From: Isoptericola chiayiensis
GTDB lineage: Bacteria > Actinomycetota > Actinomycetes > Actinomycetales > Cellulomonadaceae
Reading direction: 5' to 3'
Length of the DNA stretch: 64,000 bases
Assembly (NCBI RefSeq): GCF_013149805.1
Contig: NZ_JABEZT010000009.1
Location: 100,999-164,998 of the forward strand
This document shows positions 56,076 to 64,000 of this stretch, in pieces. The notes under the pieces are model-generated. The model was not told the origin of the DNA and searched no databases. It was given only the letters and a program-made list of their open reading frames with translations. Numbering within the stretch: position 1 is the first letter of the stretch; every line of letters begins with the position of its first letter. A program made the translations under genes and the position numbers.

Positions 56076-56984
56076 TCAGGACTGCGCGAGCACGGCCTCA
56101 AGTGCGACGGCGACGCCGTCGTCGTCGTTGGCGCCCACGACCTCGTCGGCGCAGCCCAGCACGTCCGGGTGACCGTTCGCGACGGCGAGACCCCACCCGG
56201 CCCAGCGCAGCATGGGCAGGTCGTTGGGCATGTCGCCGAACGCCCAGACGTCGGCGGCGTCGATCCCGAGCCGGTCGCACCAGCGGGCCAGCGCCACGTC
56301 CTTGGTCACCGACGGGGCGAGCAGCTCGGCCAGGCCCGCCGCGCCGGAGAACGCCAGGTGGGCCCGCTGCCCGGCGACGTCACGCACGGTCGCGAAGAAG
56401 GCCTCCTGGGCGGCGTCGTCGACGCCACCGCGCTGCACTTCGCCGACGCGGGTCGAGGGGGCCGAGCCCGGTCGCACGGCGAGCAGCTTGCCGACCGGTG
56501 CCCTGCGCCCGGCGTCCGTCGCCCCGCCGGCCGGGGTGCCGCCGTCGGGCAGCGTCAGCTCCACGGGGACGGCGCGCACGTGGTCGGGCAGACCGGGCTC
56601 GTCCTTCGGGAACCAGGGGTCGAACGCCGGGCCGTCGGTGCGCTCGAAGGCCAGGGCGACGTCCGGCACGGCGTCGCGCAGGTCGGCGGCGAGCCCGCGG
56701 ACGGCGTCGTCGGCGAACCCGTCGACCTCCAGCGCCTGTCCCGAGGCCAGGTCCCACACGGCTGCCCCGCCGAGGCAGACCACGCGGCCGTGGGTGCCGA
56801 CGCAGTCGGCCAGGCCGCTCAGCCAGCGGGGCGGACGCGCCGTCACGAGGACCACCTCGATGCCGGCCTCCTCGGCCGCGCGCAGCGCGGAGCGCGTGCG
56901 GTCCGAGACCGTGCCGTCCGAACGCAGGAGGGTCCCGTCCAGGTCGGACGCGACCAGGCGTGGCGGCCGCGCGACCGAGCTCAC
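56076..56984 (-). CDS. Cof-type HAD hydrolase
   Basis: A haloacid-dehalogenase-fold phosphatase of 302 residues, cytoplasmic. Motif [13 protein letters not shown], motif II VTARPP, motif [13 protein letters not shown] and motif [13 protein letters not shown] are present with a C2-type cap between, as in Cof/YbiV sugar- or nucleotide-phosphate phosphatases. The substrate cannot be read from sequence. GTG start overlapping the yajQ stop, so the two form a minus-strand unit. Confidence 0.9.
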   Translation of the reverse strand: MSSVARPPRLVASDLDGTLLRSDGTVSDRTRSALRAAEEAGIEVVLVTARPPRWLSGLADCVGTHGRVVCLGGAAVWDLASGQALEVDGFADDAVRGLAADLRDAVPDVALAFERTDGPAFDPWFPKDEPGLPDHVRAVPVELTLPDGGTPAGGATDAGRRAPVGKLLAVRPGSAPSTRVGEVQRGGVDDAAQEAFFATVRDVAGQRAHLAFSGAAGLAELLAPSVTKDVALARWCDRLGIDAADVWAFGDMPNDLPMLRWAGWGLAVANGHPDVLGCADEVVGANDDDGVAVALEAVLAQS

Positions 56985-57475
56985 CGGTAGTTGACGAACT
57001 GCAGGGCGACGTCGAGGTCGGCGCCCTTGAGCAGGGCGATCACGGACTGCAGGTCGTCGCGGCTCTTGGAGGTCACGCGGACCTCGTCGCCGGTGATCTG
57101 CGTCTTGACGCCCCTGGGTCCCTCGTCGCGGATCAGCTTGGTGATCTTCTTGGCGTTCTCGCCGGACAGGCCCTCCTTGAGCGAGGCGCCGAGGCGGTAC
57201 TCCTTGCCGGACGGCTGCGGCTCGCCCTCGCCGGTGTCGATCGCCTTGAGCGAGACGCCGCGCTTGACGAGCTTGGTCTGGAACACGTCGAGGGCGGCGT
57301 TCACGCGCTCGGCGCTGTTCGCGACGATGAGGATCGACTCGCCGCTCCAGGAGATGGAGGCGCCGACGCCGCGGAAGTCGTAGCGCTGGTTGATCTCCTT
57401 GGCGGCCTGGTTGAGGGCGTTGTCGACCTCCTGGCGGTCCACCTTGGAGACGATGTCGAACGACGAGTCGGCCAC
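56981..57475 (-). CDS. yajQ: YajQ-family nucleotide-binding protein
   Basis: A 164-residue cytoplasmic protein of the YajQ (UPF0234) family: [33 protein letters not shown], and the end [14 protein letters not shown]. Members bind nucleic acids or, in Xanthomonas, cyclic di-GMP; the role in actinobacteria is not settled. GTG start with AAGGAG six bases upstream on the minus strand. Confidence 0.94.
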   Translation of the reverse strand: MADSSFDIVSKVDRQEVDNALNQAAKEINQRYDFRGVGASISWSGESILIVANSAERVNAALDVFQTKLVKRGVSLKAIDTGEGEPQPSGKEYRLGASLKEGLSGENAKKITKLIRDEGPRGVKTQITGDEVRVTSKSRDDLQSVIALLKGADLDVALQFVNYR

Positions 57476-57500
57476 GGGAAGCTCCTTGCGCTGGGCGGGA

Positions 57501-58436
57501 TCAGAGTGCTGGGTCCACGGTAGTGCGTCCGACGGCGGCCAGGCGGGCGGCGCGGGACGCCCGGGTGGCGTCGACGGTCAGGACCACCAGCGCGACCCAC
57601 ACCAGGGCGAAGCCGACCCACCGGGTGGTCGGCATGTGCTCGTCGAACACGAGCAGACCGAGCAGGAACTGCAGCACCGGGGTGAGGTACTGCAGCATGC
57701 CGACCACGCTGAGCGGCAGGCGCCGGGCCGCCGCCGAGAACAGCAGCAGCGGCAGCCCGGTGACGACGCCGCACGCCATGAGCAGCAGGGCGTGGCCCGT
57801 GCCCTGGATGCTGAACGTGCCGGCGCCGGTGACGGCGAGCCAGCCCAGGAAGGCCAGGGCGAACGGGGTGGCGACCGCGGTCTCGGCGGCCAGGCCGGGC
57901 AGGGCGTCCACACCGCGCCCGACGCGGTTCTTGACCAGGGAGTACAGCCCGAACGCGCCGGCCAGCACCAGCGAGATCCAGGGCAGGCCGCCCACGCCCG
58001 TCGAGATGACCACGACGGCGGCGGCCCCGAGCCCGAGCGCGACCCACTGTGCGGGGCGCAGCCGTTCGCGCAGCACCACGATGCCGAGCAGCACCGTCAG
58101 CAGGGGGTTGATGAAGTAGCCGAGCGCGGCGTCCAGCACGTGCCCCGTCAGGACCGCGTAGACGTAGGTGGTCCAGTTGACGATGATCAGCGCCGAGGCG
58201 ATCGCGAAGAGCCCGAGCGCGCGCGGGTTGCGCAGCACGGCGACGAACGCCTCGAGCGAGCGCGTCGCGGCGAGCAGCACCAGGCAGAAGACGAGCGACC
58301 ACACGATGCGGTGGGCGATGATCTCCAGGGCGCCGGCGGGCTCCAGCAGGGGGAAGAACAGCGGCATGGCGCCCCACAGGAGGAAGGCGCCGAGTCCGAG
58401 CGGGAGGCCCCAGCGGTCCGGGGCGGTGGACGTCAC
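57501..58436 (-). CDS. rarD: RarD-type EamA transporter
   Basis: A ten-helix drug/metabolite transporter of 311 residues. The RarD subgroup is shown by [22 protein letters not shown] (in part: [15 protein letters not shown]), [10 protein letters not shown], and [12 protein letters not shown]. The exported or imported substrate is unknown. GTG start with a TATCCT -10 box six bases upstream (58443-58448, minus strand), a probable leaderless message. Confidence 0.9.
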   Translation of the reverse strand: MTSTAPDRWGLPLGLGAFLLWGAMPLFFPLLEPAGALEIIAHRIVWSLVFCLVLLAATRSLEAFVAVLRNPRALGLFAIASALIIVNWTTYVYAVLTGHVLDAALGYFINPLLTVLLGIVVLRERLRPAQWVALGLGAAAVVVISTGVGGLPWISLVLAGAFGLYSLVKNRVGRGVDALPGLAAETAVATPFALAFLGWLAVTGAGTFSIQGTGHALLLMACGVVTGLPLLLFSAAARRLPLSVVGMLQYLTPVLQFLLGLLVFDEHMPTTRWVGFALVWVALVVLTVDATRASRAARLAAVGRTTVDPAL

Positions 58437-58569
58437 CCGCGCAGGATATGTCCGCCGGGTGGGCCGCGTCCCGACGTCGCACCGGCGTCGGGCGCCCGGG
58501 GTGACCGGCCGGCGTCCGGCGTGATCAGCACCACGGCGGACGGATTAGCACCCAGGGCTCGGAGACCGC

Positions 58570-58575
58570 TACAGT
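58570..58575 (+). promoter_or_regulatory. -10 box of tRNA-Tyr
   Basis: TACAGT lies 32 bases before the mature tRNA; a weak TTAGCA at 58545 is a possible -35 at 19-base spacing. The sequence between is G/C-rich 5' leader. Confidence 0.4.
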
Positions 58576-58606
58576 TGTCTCCGCGAGTTCGTCCGCGGAC
58601 TCGCTC

Positions 58607-58688
58607 GGCAGGTTGCCCGAGCGGCCAAAGGGAGCTGACTGTAAATCAGCCGTCATCGACTTCGGGGGTTCGAATCCCTCACCTGCCA
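58607..58688 (+). tRNA. tRNA-Tyr (GTA)
   Basis: Acceptor arms GGCAGGT and ACCTGCC pair fully, with A as discriminator. The anticodon loop CTGTAAA holds GTA at 58641-58643, the T arm is GGGGGTTCGAATCCCTC, and the long variable arm expected for bacterial tRNA-Tyr is present. The CCA end is not fully encoded. Confidence 0.95.
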
Positions 58689-58805
58689 CCGCACGGAGCG
58701 GTTCTCACCCCGGTGAGAGTGGTTCCGGCACCTGGGGAAGACGTCAGGTGCAGCCAGCGGAACGGATTTCGTCCGGCACCGCAGGCCGTGTAGAGTCTTC
58801 CCCGC

Positions 58806-58878
58806 GCCCCGATAGCTCAGTCGGTAGAGCATCTCCATGGTAAGGAGAAGGTCAAGGGTTCGATTCCCTTTCGGGGCT
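58806..58878 (+). tRNA. tRNA-Thr (GGT)
   Basis: Acceptor arms GCCCCGA and TCGGGGC pair, with T as discriminator. The anticodon stem TCTCC/GGAGA encloses ATGGTAA with GGT at 58839-58841. D arm GCTCAGTCGGTAGAGC and T loop TTCGATT are standard. A TAGAGT -10 box at 58791-58796 suggests its own promoter. Confidence 0.95.
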
Positions 58879-58944
58879 CTGTGACACACGCGGGGTCGTC
58901 CACCCGGGAATACCGGGCGGACGGTCTCGCGTTGCGTCACGCGC

Positions 58945-59021
58945 GGCGGGGTAGCTCAGCTGGTCAGAGCGCACGACTCATAATCGTGAGGTCGCGGGTT
59001 CGAGCCCCGCCCTCGCTACCA
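58945..59021 (+). tRNA. tRNA-Met (CAT), elongator type
   Basis: Acceptor arms GGCGGGG and CCTCGCT pair with two G-T wobbles. The loop CTCATAA holds CAT at 58979-58981, and CCA is encoded at 59019-59021. The paired first base and the lack of three G-C pairs beside the anticodon loop (CACGA/TCGTG) argue for an elongator, not an initiator; CAT tRNAs can also be the lysidine-modified Ile2 species, which sequence alone does not exclude. Confidence 0.9.
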
Positions 59022-59107
59022 ACAGACGAACACGGGTTCGGCGGCCGGCGTCGGACCCGATTCTTGACGCACGTTGCGCCTTCCGGGGGCGCGAGAGGTG
59101 ACACACC

Positions 59108-59278
59108 ATGGCTTCCAAGAGCGCGGACGTCCGCCCGAAGATCACGCTCGCCTGCGTGGACTGCAAGGAGCGGAACTACATCACGAAGAAGAACCGCCGG
59201 AACAACCCGGACCGTCTCGAGATGGCGAAGTTCTGCCCCCGCTGCGGCAAGCACACCGCGCACCGCGAGACCCGCTGA
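59108..59278 (+). CDS. rpmG: 50S ribosomal protein bL33 (C+ form)
   Basis: A 56-residue large-subunit ribosomal protein. It has the zinc ligands CVDC and CPRC, the C+ paralogue, as opposed to the zinc-free form made in zinc starvation; [21 protein letters not shown] is the family core. GAGAGGTG precedes the ATG. It lies just after the tRNA genes and before the HadA/HadB-like pair, an order common in actinobacteria. Confidence 0.96.
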   Translation: MASKSADVRPKITLACVDCKERNYITKKNRRNNPDRLEMAKFCPRCGKHTAHRETR

Positions 59279-59297
59279 GCCTGCGGTAGCACCCGAC

Positions 59298-59777
59298 GTG
59301 GCGAGCACTCCCGACCCCGCGTACGCCGGGCGTGAGTACCCGGCTACCGGTCCGTACGCCGTCGGCCGCGAGAAGATCCGCGAGTTCGCCTCCGCCGTCG
59401 GAGCCTCCCACCCCGCGCACCACGACACCGTGGCGGCGCGGGGTCTCGGCTATCCGGACCTCGTCGCGCCGCCCACCTTCGCCGTGGTGATCGCCCAGCG
59501 CGCCGAGTCGCAGTACGTCGCCGACCCCGCTGCCGGGATCGACTTCTCCCGCGTGGTGCACGCCGACGAAGGCTTCACGCATCACCGGCCGATCGTCGCC
59601 GGCGACGAGCTGGTCACCGTCCTGCACGTGGACTCGGTGACCCAGCGAGCCGGGATCTCCATGATCAGCACCCGGTGCGAGCTCTACGCCGCCGGTCCCG
59701 ACGGCGAGGCCGACACCGACGACCACGTCGCCACCGTCACCTCCAGCCTGGTGGTGCGCCCGGAGGAGTCCGCATGA
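59298..59777 (+). CDS. MaoC-like (R)-hydratase subunit, HadA type
   Basis: A 159-residue hot-dog-fold protein of the FAS1-dehydratase-like/HadA family: GPYAVGREKIREFASAVGAS at the N-terminus, DLVAPPTFAVV, HADEGFTHHRPIVAGDELVT. In mycobacteria HadA lacks the catalytic Asp-His and forms a dimer with HadB. The position after rpmG and before a HadB-like gene matches that arrangement. GTG start at 59298; its stop overlaps the ATG of the partner gene. Mycolic acid synthesis itself is not implied. Confidence 0.85.
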   Translation: MASTPDPAYAGREYPATGPYAVGREKIREFASAVGASHPAHHDTVAARGLGYPDLVAPPTFAVVIAQRAESQYVADPAAGIDFSRVVHADEGFTHHRPIVAGDELVTVLHVDSVTQRAGISMISTRCELYAAGPDGEADTDDHVATVTSSLVVRPEESA

Positions 59778-60199
59778 CGCGCCCCGTGCTCGAGGAGCTG
59801 ACCGTCGGCGACGTCGTCGCGACGCGCACGGTGCAGATCGACCGCGCCACCCTGGTGCGCTACGCCGGCGCGAGCGGCGACTTCAACCCGATCCACTGGG
59901 ACGAGCGCTTCGCCCGCGAGGTCGGCCTGCCGGACGTCATCGCGCACGGGATGTGCACGATGGGCACCGTCGTCGACGTCGTGACCGACTGGGTCGGCGA
60001 CCCGGGTGCGGTCGTGCGCTACGGCACCCGCTTCACCAAGCCTGTCCCGGTCCCCGCCCGGGGCGCGGCCTCCGTCGAGGTCACCGCGACCGTGGGCGCC
60101 CTCGACGTCGAGGCGCGCACGGCCCGCATCGACCTGGCCGTCACCCACGACGGCGCCAAGGTGCTCGGCCGGACGCAGGCCGTCGTGCGGCTCGGCTGA
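59774..60199 (+). CDS. MaoC-like (R)-hydratase subunit, HadB type
   Basis: A 141-residue hot-dog-fold hydratase with the catalytic motif GDFNPIHWDERFAREVGLPD, the Asp and His expected in MaoC/HadB enzymes, and VIAHGMCTMG. It should form a heterodimer with the product of the overlapping upstream gene and act on (R)-3-hydroxyacyl thioesters. In many actinobacteria murB follows this pair; here an unrelated exported protein does. Confidence 0.87.
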   Translation: MTRPVLEELTVGDVVATRTVQIDRATLVRYAGASGDFNPIHWDERFAREVGLPDVIAHGMCTMGTVVDVVTDWVGDPGAVVRYGTRFTKPVPVPARGAASVEVTATVGALDVEARTARIDLAVTHDGAKVLGRTQAVVRLG

Positions 60200-60218
60200 C
60201 AGCTCCGCTTCCTCGAGG

Positions 60219-60277
60219 TGTGAGGTGCTTCACATCCGCAAGTGACACGAGTATCCTCTGCTTTGGTAGCGCTTCCA
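60219..60277 (+). promoter_or_regulatory. promoter with Crp-like and LacI/CebR-like operators
   Basis: TTCACA (60229-60234) and TATCCT (60252-60257) are separated by the ideal 17 bases. TGTGAGGTGCTTCACA (60219-60234) is a perfect Crp/GlxR-type site over the -35 box. TGGTAGCGCTTCCA (60264-60277), on the predicted transcription start, matches the CebR operator TGGGAGCGCTCCCA at 12 of 14 positions. Sugar-dependent induction with global carbon control is the likely meaning. Confidence 0.65.
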
Positions 60278-60305
60278 CCGAGCGCGGACATCAAAGGAGA
60301 TGCTC

Positions 60306-61808
60306 ATGCCGCAGTCGACCCGCCCGTACGCCGCCCCGACCGACCTGGACGGTCCCGCCCGCACCGCACGAGCCGACGTCGCACCGCTCGATGCCCGCAC
60401 GCTCAGTCGCCGCAGCCTCCTCGTCGCCGGTGCCGCCGGCGCGCTGACCCTCGCCGCGGGAACCGAGGCGTGGGCCGGGGGACGAGGGCACGGTGAGGAA
60501 CGATGGCACGGCGGCCGCGGTCCCCACCACGGGGGTGAGCGTTCCCTGCGGTCCTCGGTGCGGCGTGCCGACGGCTTCCTCGGCGTCATGACCGCCGCGT
60601 ACCCCGAGGTGAACGCCGGGCCGCGGATGGCGCAGTCCTACGCCGACCAGCTCGGCCTGTTCTCCACCGCGTTCGTCTACGACGTCGCCCTCACGATCTG
60701 CGCGTCCCTCGCCGTCGGGCAGGTGGACCGCGCCGCGACCCTCGCCGACGGGCTCGTCTTCGCCCAGGAGCACGATCCGGCGTACGACGACGGCCGCCTG
60801 CGCCAGGGCTACAACACCGGCCCGTACACGTTCTACGACGGCTCGCCGCAGCCGTACGGTCTCGAGCTGCCCGACGGCACCGCCAACATCGGGTGGCAGT
60901 TCGGATTCCTCGGCGCCGCCGTCGGGGACATGGCCTGGCCCGGCGTCGCGCTGCTGCACACCTACGCCGCCACCGGAGAGGCGCGCTACCGCGACGCCGC
61001 GGTCCGCATCGGCGAGTGGATCCTCGACAACACGTGGTCCGAGCGCACGCTCGGGGGCTTCTCGTTCGGCGTCGACGGTGGGAACACGCCGATCCCCAAC
61101 GGGTCGACGGAGCACAACGTCGACTGCATCGCGTTCTTCCGCCAGCTCGAGGCCCTCGCCGGTGGGCGGCGCTGGCGCCGGGCCCGCGACCACGCGCGCG
61201 AGTTCGTCGACCTGATGTGGGACCGTCGCGGCGGGTTCTTCTACACGGGGACGAACGACGGCGAGGAGATCAACCGTTCGCCGCTCCCGCTCGACCCCGC
61301 GACCTGGGGGTGGCTCGCCATGCGGGAGAACAGCTACGGCCGTGCCCTCGACTGGGCCGACGACGCCCTCGCCGCCCGGGACGTGGCGGGCACCGGCAAC
61401 TCCCAGCTCCCCGAGGGCGTGACCATCTCCGGCGTGACATTCTCCAGCGCCAGCCTGGAGTCCACGGCGTCGTACAACGGACTGCCCGTGCACCAGGACG
61501 GCGTGTGGCTGGAGGGCACCGCGCAGCTCGCCTGCGCCCTGGCCGACCGCGGCCAGGGGGCCCGGGACTCGCGCCGCGCACGAGCGCTGCTGGGCCAGTT
61601 GCTGCGGACCCAGGAGCTCGTCGGCGCGGGGCAGACCGTCGGTGGCGAGGTGCTCCCGGAGCGCTCCGGCGTCGTGGCGGCCTCCAGCCTGATCGACTCC
61701 GGGTTCGGTTTCGGCTACTTCCAGGTGCAGCACACCGGTGCCACGTCCTGGTACGTCATGGCGGCCGAGGGCGTGAACCCGCTGCAGGTGGGCGGTCTCG
61801 GCGTCTGA
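60306..61808 (+). CDS. Tat-exported alpha-barrel protein, probable carbohydrate-active enzyme
   Basis: A 500-residue protein with a twin-arginine signal (SRRSLLVAGAAGALTLAAG, about 33-52), a Gly/His-rich linker, and a globular domain with repeated aromatic/aspartate segments (YNTGPYTFYDGSPQPYG, HTYAATGEARYRDAAVRIGE, EHNVDCIAFFRQLEAL) typical of six-hairpin (alpha/alpha)6 glycosidase-like folds. No glycoside hydrolase family is assigned. The ATG at 60306 has AAAGGAG at seven bases; the ATG at 60300 is too close to it. The CebR-like operator upstream supports a role in using a plant or other polysaccharide. Confidence 0.65.
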   Translation: MPQSTRPYAAPTDLDGPARTARADVAPLDARTLSRRSLLVAGAAGALTLAAGTEAWAGGRGHGEERWHGGRGPHHGGERSLRSSVRRADGFLGVMTAAYPEVNAGPRMAQSYADQLGLFSTAFVYDVALTICASLAVGQVDRAATLADGLVFAQEHDPAYDDGRLRQGYNTGPYTFYDGSPQPYGLELPDGTANIGWQFGFLGAAVGDMAWPGVALLHTYAATGEARYRDAAVRIGEWILDNTWSERTLGGFSFGVDGGNTPIPNGSTEHNVDCIAFFRQLEALAGGRRWRRARDHAREFVDLMWDRRGGFFYTGTNDGEEINRSPLPLDPATWGWLAMRENSYGRALDWADDALAARDVAGTGNSQLPEGVTISGVTFSSASLESTASYNGLPVHQDGVWLEGTAQLACALADRGQGARDSRRARALLGQLLRTQELVGAGQTVGGEVLPERSGVVAASSLIDSGFGFGYFQVQHTGATSWYVMAAEGVNPLQVGGLGV

Positions 61809-61828
61809 CCCGCCCTCGTTCATGCCCA

Positions 61829-61858
61829 CAGCGGTGCGGGCCGCTGACGTGCTACGTT
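61829..61858 (+). promoter_or_regulatory. short hairpin and thiC -10 box
   Basis: CAGCGG-N6-CCGCTG (61829-61846) is a weak terminator candidate for the preceding gene. TACGTT (61853-61858) is a possible -10 box for thiC, placing the transcription start just before the riboswitch. No good -35 is seen. Confidence 0.35.
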
Positions 61859-61865
61859 GCAGGTG

Positions 61866-63920
<2,055 letters not shown>

Positions 63921-64000
63921 TGAGTCTTCGGGTGGCTGACCCGGGGTCGGCTGGCCAGGGTGGTGTTGTTCTGGTCGCGGTGGCGTGGCTCGTTGCCTAC
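63921..64000. other. end of window, no gene seen
   Basis: These 80 bases show no supported coding frame. They close with GTTGCCTAC (63992-64000), which resembles a right-hand unit of the array but is out of its 20-bp register, so the repeats may continue beyond the window. Confidence 0.3.

Overview
The window is very GC-rich and almost fully coding, with frequent GTG starts, ATGA/GTGA gene overlaps and TANNNT -10 boxes just upstream of start codons. It carries a mycobacterial-type menaquinone pathway, a 14-subunit complex I and C+ ribosomal protein bL33. Together these point to a high-GC actinobacterium. A CebR-like operator makes the Cellulomonas/Promicromonospora branch of Micrococcales plausible, but that placement is an inference from gene content.

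Layout. 1-8.2 kb: end of a DUF3048-like protein, then menaquinone genes menB, menC-menD, menF and menG (menA and menE are absent), with an HtrA-type protease between menD and menF. 8.3-8.6 kb: a long perfect hairpin and a small YtxH-like protein. 8.8-26.5 kb: a geranylgeranyl-reductase-family gene (menJ-like) followed by the complete nuoA-nuoN operon, with a Rex-like operator in front, then a trans-polyprenyl synthase at 26.6 kb. Quinone nucleus, quinone side chain and the quinone-reducing enzyme are thus encoded together.

27.6-41.2 kb is a tad/Flp pilus locus: prepilin peptidase and DUF192 protein (minus strand), then on the plus strand an unknown zinc-ribbon protein, CpaB, a CpaE ATPase fused to a TadE-like prepilin, a second TadE, TadA, TadB, TadC, a NarL-type two-component pair, the Flp pilin, an OmpA-domain lipoprotein, a TadG-like protein and a large protein with a Flp-pilin N-terminus and a ~390-residue passenger. 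41.2-52.5 kb extends it with two further OmpA-domain proteins and repeated pairs of a secreted PEGW lipoprotein (LpqN-like) and a small membrane protein. One gene (50.6-51.7 kb) fuses the two kinds of module. This block is the most novel part of the window and may be a cell-envelope anchoring or sensing accessory of the pilus.

52.6-64 kb returns to housekeeping genes: fprA behind an iron-box-like palindrome, htpX, a K+ channel, a HAD phosphatase with YajQ, a RarD transporter, tRNA-Tyr, tRNA-Thr and tRNA-Met, rpmG, a HadA/HadB-like hydratase pair, a Tat-exported sugar-hydrolase-like protein under a promoter with Crp-like and LacI-like operators, and thiC behind a TPP riboswitch. Immediately after thiC lies a symmetrical array of 20-bp repeats, five units in one orientation facing five in the other, whose first unit contains the thiC stop codon.
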